Source: Zingiber officinale
Taxonomy: Eukaryota > Streptophyta > Magnoliopsida > Zingiberales > Zingiberaceae
Length of the DNA: 64,000 nt
Direction of reading: 5' to 3'
NCBI RefSeq assembly: GCF_018446385.1
Contig: NC_056002.1
Location: forward strand, 27,824,636-27,888,635
Shown: positions 23,601 to 34,390 of the stretch, one piece after another
How positions within the stretch are numbered: position 1 is the stretch's first letter
Layout: each line of letters starts with the position of its first letter
Made by a program: the position numbers and the translations under genes
Notes under the pieces: generated by a model
Told to the model about the DNA's origin: nothing
What the model saw: only the letters and a program-made list of their open reading frames with translations
Database searches by the model: none

Positions 23601-24015
23601 AATTATTTTTAGTTTATTTTTATTAATAATATTCTAATATTTTTTTCCTAAAATGATGAGTTTTTACCAATTAATTGGTATTACGTGGAATCAACATGTT
23701 TTTGGAAGATTATTTTTGATGTTTATATTTAAATCAAAGGTTTCAATAATTTATACTAAGTCAACTGTTTTATTGGCCTTTAAACTAAGCCATTTTATGA
23801 ACTAAAGGAATATTTTTGAGATTAAATGTGAATATTTTCATTGTGTTAGTAAATATTTTATATTCTTTTATTTTGTAATTTGAAAATATAAAAATTATTT
23901 AGTGTTATTGTACTAGAATGATAATTAAATTATTAATTACTTTAAATGTATACCTATAGTAATATTATGTACAATGTATTATCTTTAATAGGTAAAATTA
24001 TTAATTTATTTATAT
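20692..24015. other. AT-rich spacer, no gene recognised
   Basis: Low-complexity AT-rich DNA without a convincing frame. Short inverted repeats occur, e.g. ATCATAGGA at 23196-23204 against TCCTATGAT at 23213-23221, in a patch of GGATCG/CGATCC words. This could be a worn MITE. It may represent the sequence into which element 2 inserted. Confidence 0.6.
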
Positions 24016-25083
24016 TGATCCTATCCGAAAGCTGAGTCGGACGGAGGCTGGTCGTGACGGCCTGGTTGTTGACGGAAAGTCGTGGGTGATTCGGCTCCCA
24101 CGGGCGGCTGACGGTGCTGCAGGACCCTGCACACACTCAGACGATCTCCCCTTCACGTTAGAGACTAGAACCCAGGGAAAAAGTCCCCGGATCAGGCCCT
24201 CCGACGCTCAAGTCAGGTCCTTTTTCCCCAGAAAAAGCAGAGAGACCGAAAATGAAAAGTTTGTTAAAAAAGTGACCAGAGAGCGCGTACCCGCATACGA
24301 GGAAATCCTCCTCTTCTATGCACCCGCCTCACTTCTAGAACCTGCAACATTCTCAGAAAACGTTAGACGCTAGGCTTTGTCGTGTAGTCTTGGACACCTG
24401 TCGTGCTGCTATTGGTTGTGAAAGCATCTTCTTGTTTAGGAACCTCCGCCTTTACACCTGGGTTTTGTCTTGTAGTGAAGGACACCTGTCAGGCTATCAT
24501 TGGTCATGAGAGCATCTTTTCCTTTAGAAACCTCCGCCTTCGCACGTCTCACTGGTATGTAATGATTACCCTTGATGGACAATTGTGATCCTTCAACTCC
24601 TGCACAGCTTGGCTCATCCTATTTATCGCGGTCGGCATCTACCTCACACTCCTCGACTAGCTCTTGCCTTTATGCGTTACTTGTTAGTCGGGCTAACCCT
24701 GAACAGCCCTGTCGATCACGGTCTGTATTCTGTACTCTGTATTTGCTGGCCCTCGACTGTAAGCCCGTAGATCGGGCTGTCTTTATACAGCCCTGTCGCT
24801 TCCGACCTATGAGTTATGACTTGCACTTCCGGGCCTTCGAGTCACAGACCTGCAGACCGAGCCGTCTCTACACAGCCCTGCCACTTCCGACCTTTGATTG
24901 TTTCCTGTCCCTCGATCATAGGCCTGCAGCTCGAGCTGCCTCTACCCAGCTCTGCCGATCCCGACCTGTACCCCATGTTCCGCCTGCCGGCCTCCTTTGT
25001 TTTCCCACGGCCTCGCTTGTTTGAACAACAAGTCTGCCTGACCTCTGCCTATTCCATAGGCTAGCCTTTTGACTGCCTAGTCA
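24016..25083 (-). repeat. Element 2 LTR, left copy (3' LTR in element orientation)
   Basis: It matches the right copy from TGATCCTATCCGAAAGC to GACTGCCTAGTCA. It has an extra ~90-bp internal block (about 24800-24890) that duplicates the neighbouring CAGCCCTG-CTTCCGACC phrase and is absent on the right. Confidence 0.85.
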
Positions 25084-25549
25084 GCTTGACTATTGACCGC
25101 CACGTCCTCTTGACTTTTGACCGCTATATGGCCTTGACCTTTCTCACCCTTTCCTCTTGGGCCCCTCCCCTGCCAACCGTATCACAAGCCTCCCTCACAA
25201 GTCTAGTCGAAGGAGGGCGAAAGTCTGACTGACTAGACCTCAGCACATCTCTGAGATCTCAGCATATCTCTGTGACCTCAGCCTATCTCTGCGTCTCTAC
25301 CTCAGCATATCTCTGTGCGCTCTGCTTCTTGCCCTACGCATCGACCTTTGTGTCGCGTCGCCTGGGATACCATGCCTCCTTAATTGCTTTGCCAGTCGTT
25401 TGGGGTACCGTGCCCACGTAGTTGCTTTGACTTGGCCACCCATCCTCTTTATAAAGAGCCTTACGGTCGTTTCTTTATTCTATCTTCTCCTGCCATGCCT
25501 TCCCACTTTCTTTTGCTAACCGGCGTTACACCAGCTTCTTCCCCACGCG

Positions 25550-25984
25550 ATGCATTCTCCTTTTTCTGAGGAGGTTGATCAACCACCTTCCCAAACGCGA
25601 ATAGATCAGCTCACCCTACAACTTGCCGAGAAAGAACGTGAACTGGAGCGTGTATCCCAGGACCGAGCTCGTCAGCTAGCTGCCCTGCGCTCCATGGAAG
25701 CCCAGTATCGTGTCGCGAAGTCTTGCGTGCATTCTGAGAAGGCGAGGAAAGAGGAATGCCAGGCTAGCCTGCAGCACCAACTCAGCCTTCAAGAACGCTT
25801 GAAACAAGAGCATGAAACGGAGCTATCTCTCCTCCGTGCGTATCTTGACGACAAGCAAGACACGATCGCCCAACAACAAACAGCCATCAACTCCCTACAT
25901 GCGCAGCTGGCTCGAGCCTTGAACGCCCCAGGGGCTCCTGAGTCCCCAGACATTTCTTCACGCGGCAGTGCTCATTCTCCATGA
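25550..25984 (+). CDS. Antisense coiled-coil ORF of element 2
   Basis: An intact 144-codon frame on the strand opposite pol. A TATA-like TTTATAAAG lies at about 25450 and an AATAAAA at about 26239. The protein is mostly one predicted coiled coil (residues about 18-120, rich in Glu, Gln, Arg and Leu: LAEKERELERVSQDRARQ) with a Pro/Ser-rich tail. It resembles the coiled-coil portion of the larger antisense genes further right but lacks their globular domain. It may be a truncated third paralogue or an independent small gene. Expression is unknown; the intact frame within a decayed element is the main argument that it is real. Confidence 0.45.
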   Translation: MHSPFSEEVDQPPSQTRIDQLTLQLAEKERELERVSQDRARQLAALRSMEAQYRVAKSCVHSEKARKEECQASLQHQLSLQERLKQEHETELSLLRAYLDDKQDTIAQQQTAINSLHAQLARALNAPGAPESPDISSRGSAHSP

Positions 25985-26459
25985 CCAATCCTTTCCCCGA
26001 GTTAAAATTAGTTCAGGCCATAGTTGTCTCAGTGGCTCCTTTGCCGCAAAGCGTTCCCTCTTGTGGCCTTAGCTGTATTGCCTGCTTATTGAACTGCGCT
26101 GCTGCACTTGTATATCTGTCCTTTTCCGGTATAGTCTTTCCTGCTCAAATTTCATCTAGCAAGCATTTTTAGAAACTGGCCCGTGTGTAAGAGCTAAGAG
26201 TTGCATCATGACTCCTTTTTATATATGAATTTTGGATAATAAAACCAACATAGTGCTTGAAAATTAAAACTGCAATAAACGTGCAAAACCTGATTCCGCA
26301 GTTAACATCGATGCTTTAGGGGTAGGGTGGATGGCCTCCCGTACTCCGTACCTTGCTTGTTTGCTGCATATTTGCAATTTGCATAAAGGAGCTAAAATGA
26401 AGCCAGATGTAGCTGACCTGATTATTTGGAAACGCTCCGCACAATGTGAGACATATCCC

Positions 26460-27596
26460 TCTGAGAGGTAGTTAGGCGTGGGCGCCGAGTTCGCTTATGA
26501 TTTTCGCAGGGGGGTTGATTTTTGATTCCCGCATGGGGGCCGACCTGAAAGGTCGTTGGGCGTGAGGACAGAGCTCACTTTTGATTCTCGCATGGGAGCC
26601 GACCTGAAAGGTCGTTGGGCGTGAGAGCAGAGATCACTTATAACTCACACCGGGGCGAGAGTCTGGGACTACCGACCTAAAAGGTCGTTGGCCGTGAGCA
26701 CAAGGCTCACTTATAATTCTCGCCTGGGAGCCGACCTGAAAGGTCGTTGGGCGTGAGAACAGAGCTCACTTATAACTCGCACTGGGGCGAGAGTCTGGGA
26801 CTACCGACCTAAAAGGTCGTTGGGCGTGAGCACAAGGCTCACTTATAATTCTCGCATGAGAGCCGACCTGAAAGGTCGTTGGGCGTGAGAACAAAGCTCA
26901 CTTATAACTCGCACCGGGGCGAGAGTCTGGGACTACCGACCTAAAAGGTCGTTGGGCGTGAGCACAAGGCTCACTTTTAATTCTCGCATGGGAGCCGACC
27001 TGAAAGGTCGTTGGACGTGAGAACAGAGCTCACTTATAACTCGCACTGGGGCGAGAGTCTAGGACTACCGACCTAAAAGACCGTTGGGCGTGAGCACAAG
27101 GCTCACTTTTAATTCTCGCATGGGAGCCGACCTGAAAGGTCGTTGGGCGTGAGAACAGAGCTCACTTATAACTCGCACTGGGGCGAGAGTCTGGGACTAC
27201 CGACCTAAAAGGTCGTTGGGCGTGAGCACAAGGCTCACTTATAATTCTCGCATGGGAGCCGACTTGAAAGGTCGTTGGGCGTGAGAACAGAGCTCACTTA
27301 TAACTCGCACTGGGACGAGAGTCTGGGACTACTGACCTAAAAGGTCGTTGGGCGTGAGCACAAGGCTCACTTATAATTCTCGCATGGGAGCCGACCTGAA
27401 AGGTCGTTGGGCGTGAGAACAGAGCTCACTTATAACTCGCACTGGGGCGAGAGTTTGGGACTACCGACCTAAAAGGTCGTTGGGCGTGAGCACAAGGCTC
27501 ACTTTTAATTCTCACATGGGAGCCGACCTGAAAGGTCGTTGGGCATGAGAACAGAGCTCACTTATAACTCGCACTGGGGCGAGAGTCTGGAGATAC
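26460..27596. repeat. 132-bp minisatellite, about 8 copies
   Basis: GCCGACCTGAAAGGTCGTTG recurs at 26994, 27126, 27258, 27390 and 27522, exactly 132 bp apart, with more diverged copies to the left. Each unit consists of two related ~66-bp halves (one with GACCTGAAAGGTC, one with GACCTAAAAGGTC), each followed by a GTGAG...CTCACTTATAA segment able to pair with itself. It lies between the small coiled-coil gene and antisense gene A. Confidence 0.92.
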
Positions 27597-28521
27597 TCCG
27601 GTCCGAGACCGGTGGCGATGGCGCTGGTCTGAGACCAGTAATGATACTCCCAACGACGAAGGCATAGATGCATCGCTCTTCTCCGCCTTCATCCGTCCCG
27701 CCTACGCCGACCTCATTGCTTTAGTTGATCTGGTCGTTATTGCTAGCTTTGGGCTTACTCATTCACGTCGCGTTTCTTCCTGCAATTGCATCACGTACGG
27801 TATAGGATTAAGAATAGAGGAGGGAGCGTAAAAACCTTACTCGACCCCTGGGCCACAGTGCCCTTGCAGCTTATGATGACTCCGCAGCTCTCGCGATGCG
27901 CCTGGTTAGCTGCCCAGATCAGGGGTTGTCTACGCAGAGCTACTTGCCCGGATGGTCCGAGCAAGCAACACCCCCACAGGCCCGCTTGATACTCCTCTGA
28001 TCTGACATTCACTTCTGCTGACCTGCTTTGTCTCATTCGCGACCCTTTTGAATTGCCTGGCGTCTGTAGCTTTATGAAACTTCCCGCCTAGCCTTGAGCC
28101 TTTCACGAAGAATGTTTCTTTCTTTTTTTTTTTTTTGAGGCCACGTCCCTTCATGATTACCTTGCCTTGTCGATCTTTAATGCGTTTCTTCTCGCGATGA
28201 CACCTGTCCGACGCCTTTACTGCGCACGCCTCCTGACGCCAGCCTATGATCCTTTTTTGCACCCTTCGGCGCTTATTTCCCATCAGACGGCATTGGGGCG
28301 CGTTACCCAAAAAGATACTCGGCTCGACTCTCGATGTTTCCTAGGAATGAATGGGCTTTATAAACCCTAAAGGCAGTTCGCTTTCCTTACTTCGACGCTT
28401 CGCTATCCTCCTCCCTTCGTTCGCGGTCGTTTCTGGCAGTGCAACTCCTCGTTCTCCTGCTTGCGCCCAACCTGTGACCCCTCTTATCTTCCTTCCCCTC
28501 GCCTGCTTACTCCTCATAATC

Positions 28522-31161
28522 ATGGATGGTAAGGAACTCTTCTGGTATTCACGTTACATCTCTGATTTAGACCATCACGACCTGTCTTCACTGCAATCCA
28601 ATTTGGAGCTAGGCGCCGCATATGAGTTTCGTCTTCCCTCTCCAGATGAACATCCTTCTTCTCCTCCCGAAGGGTTTATCACTGTTTTTAGGGATCAAAT
28701 CTTAGGCGGTCTTCGCTTTCCTTTGCATCCTTTTTTCTCCGAGTTGAGTCAGTATTGCGGTATTGGTATCTCTCAGTTTACCCCCAATGTATTCCGAGCG
28801 GTCTGCGGAACCATCATCTTGTGCCGCATTTATCAAATTCCTTTGACTGCTAGACTATTCCATCACTTCTATTCCTTCCGGCGAGCCGAAGCGGGGGTAT
28901 TCAACGTTCAAGCCAAGCCGGGCCATAAGTTTTTTGATGATCTACCTTCTTCCAATAAAGGCTGAAGGTCTCGCTTTTTCTTCCTCAAGCCCCCCGTCCC
29001 CTTAGCCGGGCCTTCCCAATGGCGTCCCCTCCTCGCTTCAGACTTCCCTTCGCATGTCCATGAACCTGCCTGCTCCGCGGCTGCAGACAAGCTGAGAGGT
29101 GTTGTTGTTCGCCTGTCTGTGTTGATGCTAGAAGGCATTCTGCACGCTTTTGGTCTTAGTCCTGTCTCCACAGAAATCGGAGCTCCTTTTGGTAAGATGT
29201 TATTTTTTTGTATACCGCTTTTCGCTAACTGAGGTGCTTTTTCTTTTTATTTTTGTAGTGGATGTCATCCTCCGTTCCTTCGCCAGTCAGGAGACACCCT
29301 CGGTGGCCGTTCTGCAAGCTCTGAATGAGGAGCTAACACAAGGCATATCCTCTAACCCCGCTGTTTCTGCCGGTCCACAGCCTTCGGGACACCAAACCTC
29401 AGAGACGGTAGCTGCCTCGGCGCTTATTGAGCCACCAACCCCGAGCCCTGCAAACTCAGTCATACCCCGCCTCTCTGATCAACCCGCACCTGAGCTGTCG
29501 CTAGCAGGGCAAATGCCTTCGCTCCCTCCTACTATGAAGCTGGGGCCTTACGCGCAAGGGCAAGAGAACGACCCCAATCACCGCAACTTCTCCTCCACCT
29601 CCTCGCCGTCAACGCGTAGTGAGCATCTCTTCTCCCACCAGGTCCTCGGATACGAGCTCAACCCAGGAGACAAGCTTGGCCCGGGAGAAGGCCTCTGATC
29701 TGGAGGCGGCAGACCCGCCATTGGACCTGACCGCTCCGGTGCCAATCCAGAGTGTATTACCTGCCCCGCCTTCGTCCTATGGCGATCAGCCCCCGGACTC
29801 GCTGGCTCCCTCCGCCTCTCCTCTTCTCGTGCCTATGAGCTCGGCCATGCCGACTCTGAACTTGCCCTCTGCAGACCTGGCCTTTGAAGCTTCCTGGAGG
29901 CTCCCTTCAGAGACCGACCCAGCTTACGTGCCCGCTGCCGACCTATCGCCTATCTTTGGTAGGGTCGACTTCTATGGGGACTTGGCCATCTCCTAGCAAT
30001 CAGTCAATCGACAGTTCTGGGAGAGTAGTTCCCCTCTGGAGGGGTTTGATCAAATTGCTCGCTCCCTGGTAGCGGTAAGCTCCTCTTCTTCCTCTACTGG
30101 GTATTCATATGCTTCTATAACCTCCTTTCCCGTCCTATGGCCACCTGCAGACCTGTTCTGCGAGTCTAAGTGCCGTTCAGCGAGCGGCCGAGCTTCAACG
30201 AGAGAACGCGGTGCTTAGGGCACGTCTTCAAGAACTAGAGCCCCCTGCGGCTTCCTCAGCTCCTCCTGAGCCTTCTCTTGGAAGTTTGGATACTTATCTG
30301 CGTGCCGCCGGGGAATCTGCGACCTCTGCTCGGGCCATTTCCCATGCCGCCTTCGATAAACTTCAACAGTTGGAGGCGGCTTTGAAGACAAGTGAGTCTT
30401 CCTTGGCTTCTGAAGTGGATCATCATCAAGCGACAGTTTCTGAGCTGAAAGCCAAAGAGGCAGAGCTGCTCTCCCGATCGGCGGATTTGAGTTCACTACA
30501 GCAAAGTCAGGAGCTCCTGCAGACGGGGTTGGCCGATGCCCAAGCCCTGGCTAGTGCTGCCGCTAGCCGAGAAGCAACCATGCGGACTCAGTGGGAAGCT
30601 TGCCAAGCCACTCTCCAATCCTTGCAAGCGGAGTTATCGAAGGCCCAGGAAGCAGTGTTGCAGGGCCAGAGCGATTTATCCGTGGCCCGCGCCGAGGTTG
30701 CCGAGAACAAGAACAGTTTGGAAGCGTACCGAGCTGGCGAATCAGAGCGGCTAAAGGCGTACAGACTGGCCTACGTCCGCTCTTCCTTCTTCCTCCAAAA
30801 GCTGGGACGCTGAATGGTCTTGTTGCTCTGTCATGGGGCCGCTGGTGGGGTTAGGCAGGCCTTTGAGCAAGGTTTCCTACGCTCGGCACCTCCTGCCACC
30901 TTTCTGGACACAGCTCGCCTATCCAGGGAATTGCCGCAGGAAACTTTCCCTTCCTTCGAAGCGGATGATGAACTTTTCCTCTCGGAGGCTCCTCCCCCTG
31001 CGGCCGATCCGGCTTCCGTGGATATCTCTGCCCAGGCCCTTCCTGCTGCTGCTCCTGAAACGTCCGCTGACCCTGCGTCTTCCGCCATAGTGCTGGCTGA
31101 TCCCGTGCTCCTTCCGTTGGCCTCTATTGATCCTGCGCCCTCTTCTTCAGATGTTGTGTAG
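28522..31161 (+). pseudogene. Antisense gene A: putative gypsy-type transposon protein (PF04195-like)
   Basis: A spliced gene on the strand opposite pol. A TATA-like CTTTATAAACC lies at about 28351. Exon 1 (ATG at 28522) has the conserved domain with GGLRFPLHPFFSELSQYCGI and FTPNVFR, resembling the plant 'putative gypsy type transposon' family. Introns: 29192-29258 (GT-AG, phase 1) and 30075-30150. After a Ser/Pro-rich middle comes a long coiled coil (30180-30780), then a tail with FLRSAPPATFLDTARLSREL. Lesions: stop at 28963-28965 where the family has Trp, a frame change near 29620, a stop near 29994, and a shift near 30800. Function is unknown; such antisense genes are proposed to assist or regulate the element. 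Not functional as read. Confidence 0.7.
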
Positions 31162-31880
31162 TCGAGCCCATGTTGTAATGTTTATCTTTTATGTGTTGAT
31201 GTTGAACCTTCCCTGATTGTACTTATTCGTATGGTCGTATTGAACTCTGGATGACTGTACTTATCTTCTCTTACATCAGGATAATTGTATCGCTTCCCCT
31301 TCGTGTATCCTTAGCTTGTTTCTTTTCTTAGTAGGCCATCCGTGACTTTGGTTGAGCTCTGCCAGTCTGCTCTCCCTTGCTTGTTTTGCCCTGCTACGTC
31401 TCTCTTCCTTCAATAATTGCTTTTATACCGAGCCCGACGAGGGCTAGACTCCTGCTCTTTATTCCCGCTGCATGCCCATGAAGCCCGCTGATCTGATCTG
31501 CCCACCTTTCTAACGACCCCTCCATACATTCTTGTCCTGCTTGGTGCAATCTCCTTAGGAGGCGCTTTGTATCTCGGGCCCCTGCCTTTCCTATAATGCC
31601 CCCTGGTTATATTCCCGAGTATCATCACAGGGCATTCCCTGTTTATCTCAGATGCTGCATCAACCGTCCGTTGTCAACTTTACGAAAATGTCCTTCATCC
31701 GCCATACCTATAAGTATCTTCTTGCTTCTTGCCTTCCCTTATGATTCGCCGCCACCACGGAGCACCCAAGCGTCGCTGCTGCCGACTGACTTCCTCCGAG
31801 ACTTTGCCGCGATCCTTCCTCTTCTCCAAACCTCTTCTTTTCGTTTGTTCTTTCTATCACCTGAGATAATCTCTTTCGCA
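31162..31880 (+). other. Spacer between antisense genes A and B
   Basis: It presumably holds the 3' end of gene A and the promoter of gene B. A TATA-like CCTATAAGTATC lies near 31706, about 175 bases before the gene B ATG. No other coding signal was seen. Confidence 0.4.
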
Positions 31881-34261
31881 ATGACTTCTCCTTCTTGGAT
31901 CTCCTTGTTGGCGGAGCACTTCCCAGACGCTTCGACTTTTGCTGAGTTGGATTGGGACGACCTACGGTACACTTACGAAATCCCTACTAGCTTCCACTCC
32001 ATCATCCCTACTGGTGTGAACCTGTACTTCGATCCTCCGCCTGGTTATTGTACTTTCTTTACTGAACAATTTGTATCTGGCCTCCGTTTACCCCCACATC
32101 CTTTTTTGTTTGGAGTGTACCGCTACTTTAAGATCCCCCTAGGTTAGCTAACTCCCAATTCCATAAAGATTTTATATGGCTTCGTAATACTCTGCGAAGT
32201 TTGTGAGGTTTCCTGGTCAGCTCCCCTTTTTCACTGCTTCTTTGCTCTTGCTCGGCACGCCGACGGTCTTTTTCATTTCCAAGCTCGCAGTCATACTGCT
32301 TTCTTCTCTCCTCTCCCTCCTCCCAGTGCTAATTGGAGGAAAAAAATTCTTTTTTCTCCAGTTTCCAGAGGAAACAGACTGGCCCATGCGCTGGCAACCT
32401 GCTCTGCCTCTACCCCCGGCATTGGAAGAGTTCCATATGGATCTCCACTTTAGTATGACTGCAACCCAGATGGAGGATTGGCGCCTGAATCTATCAAGAC
32501 TGCTATCTAGCGACCTACTTTCTTATTTCAGGTTGAGCCCTCCCTCTCCTGAAACACCGCACTCCTTAGGTAAGTTTGTGCTGAGCTCCCCCTTTCGCTC
32601 ATTTTTTATTAGACTGATTCTTCGCGTTGGCGCCTACAGCTGAGGTTTTGCGCCGCGCATCAGAGGTTCTGCCTTTGCCCCTCAGTGATCTGGAAATAAT
32701 GCGGCGCGGTCGGGTGATCTTGGAGAGGAGGCTACTCCTTCATTTTGGATCCACCTCATCTGGGGCAGCGCCTCAGTCTACTTCCAACCCCGCCTCACAC
32801 AACGCTTCTCCTTCACCCGCTGCCCCAAGCCGAGGTCGGGGTCGTGATCCAGCCGGCCGTCTGGCCAGACGCGTCTTCCGAGGAGCCCCCCGGGCCTCCA
32901 GACGTGGTCGCGCAGCCCTTCATCGCGCAGGTCGAAGCTCATCCGATCGGGGCGCCATAGACAGGGGTGCTGCAGCTTCTTCACTGGGTCGGCCTCGCTC
33001 TGATGACTCTGACTCTGATAACCAACCCCTGCTCCACAGGCGGCGCCGCAGACCAGGTCTGACTTTATAAAATGATTAATCCTGTTCCTTTTATTGCCAT
33101 ATTGCCCCCCTGCGGTCATCGTGGCTGACTCTGACCCCACTCCCTTCTTAATTTTGGTTTTGTTTATTTGGCAGCCTCTCCCAACCCTTACAGGGGAAGA
33201 CCAGCTGCATTCCGCTCTGCCCCCACTCCTGCAGAGGAAGACAACCCAGGCGATCGTCAAGACCCCGTGCCAACTGAGCCCGTTCCCGAGCCACCTCCTG
33301 CTCCTCCTGGTTCGGACGCCGGCCCTTCTAAACCTTCCTCGTCCTCCCGCCATCATTACAAGACCACTATCCCCTCTGAAGCTGCTCTAGCTCGGCGACA
33401 TGATGCCCCCACGAGCCTTCTGATGATGAAAGGCTGTCTTGGCAGCTTGTGGGCGGAGAGCATGAGTCAAATGGGTAGTTTGTCACCATTAGCCCAGATG
33501 GATAGGTTCTCAAAGTCCTGGTCTAAAGTAAGTACTTCTCACCTCGTACTTGCCATTAATTTACCTCAGCTGAAGGTTGTTTCTTCCATCTAGACTCATG
33601 CAGAATCTTTGGTGCTGAACCAATCCTTCCACACCCTCCATCATGAAAGCAAAGCACTCCGGGAGAGAGTCTCCGAATTATAGCTGCAACTGAATGACCC
33701 TTCCCAAGCCAATTATGCTTTGCGAGCAGAGATTCAAGCCCTAACCAATCAGACCGACCGGCAGAAACGATCTCTGATACAGGTGAAAGATGAGCTCCGA
33801 GCTATGAGAGAGGAAAGAGCTGCCTCCGAGGCGGGGTATCAACAACAACTAACCCACCAAGCTCAGGAAATACAGTCCAAGGATACTCTTCTGTAGGAGA
33901 AGAACAATAAACTAGAGGTTCAGGCGGCACAGTTGGAGACTCAAGGGGCTGAGCTGGAGGCCCTGAGGGCGGACTATCCCAGTCTCGGGCGACTTTGACA
34001 GGAGTATCCACTGCCCTGGCGGTCTATCAAGAAGGAGAGGATGATCGTTGCCTGCGAAGTCGAAGGTCCTATCTGAGCTCTCCTGAATTTTTATCCCAAG
34101 CTGGGGCACGCTTTGCTGCGACCGTACCATACACAGCGGCTGGAGTTATCAGACAACTACATGCACAGGACTTCTTGAGCTCCATCCCTCCCGCAGACTT
34201 TTTGGATCAGGAAAAAATCATTCAAAGCTTTCCGGATGAGATCTTTGCTCCTTTCAAATGA
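31881..34261 (+). pseudogene. Antisense gene B: paralogue of gene A
   Basis: Same layout as gene A. Exon 1 (ATG 31881) carries VSGLRLPPHPFLFGVYRYF followed, past a stop, by LTPNS. Intron 1 is 32570-32639, GT-AG and phase 1, exactly as in gene A. Further introns are 33057-33174 and 33528-33593. Exon 2 is Arg/Ser/Pro-rich, exon 4 a coiled coil, and the tail reads FLSSIPPADFLDQEKIIQSF, parallel to gene A. Lesions: stop at 32145-32147 where Gln is expected; one extra A in the run at 32340-32346, inferred because the frame before it (0) and after it (1) both read as the same protein; two TAG stops in exon 4; and a shift near 33990. A and B are clearly diverged at protein level, so the duplication is old. 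Confidence 0.7.
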
Positions 34262-34390
34262 TTTGTTCCAACTGCTTAAAACTGATAAGATTTTTACATG
34301 TACATGAGTATCTTCGAATTTTTGCTTGACTATCCTACCGTCTCCGGAACCCTCGGCCGACCTGGCTTATACCCATAGAGTTGACACCCT

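Noticed and set aside
26460-27596. Regular repeats reminiscent of a CRISPR array
   Set aside because: The units are contiguous 132-bp copies without unique spacers, inside a plant retrotransposon. The same applies to the 41-bp repeats at 1-230.
32778-33356. 192-codon minus-strand frame, Arg/Gly-rich
   Set aside because: It is antisense to exons 2-3 and the introns of gene B, with no recognised domain.
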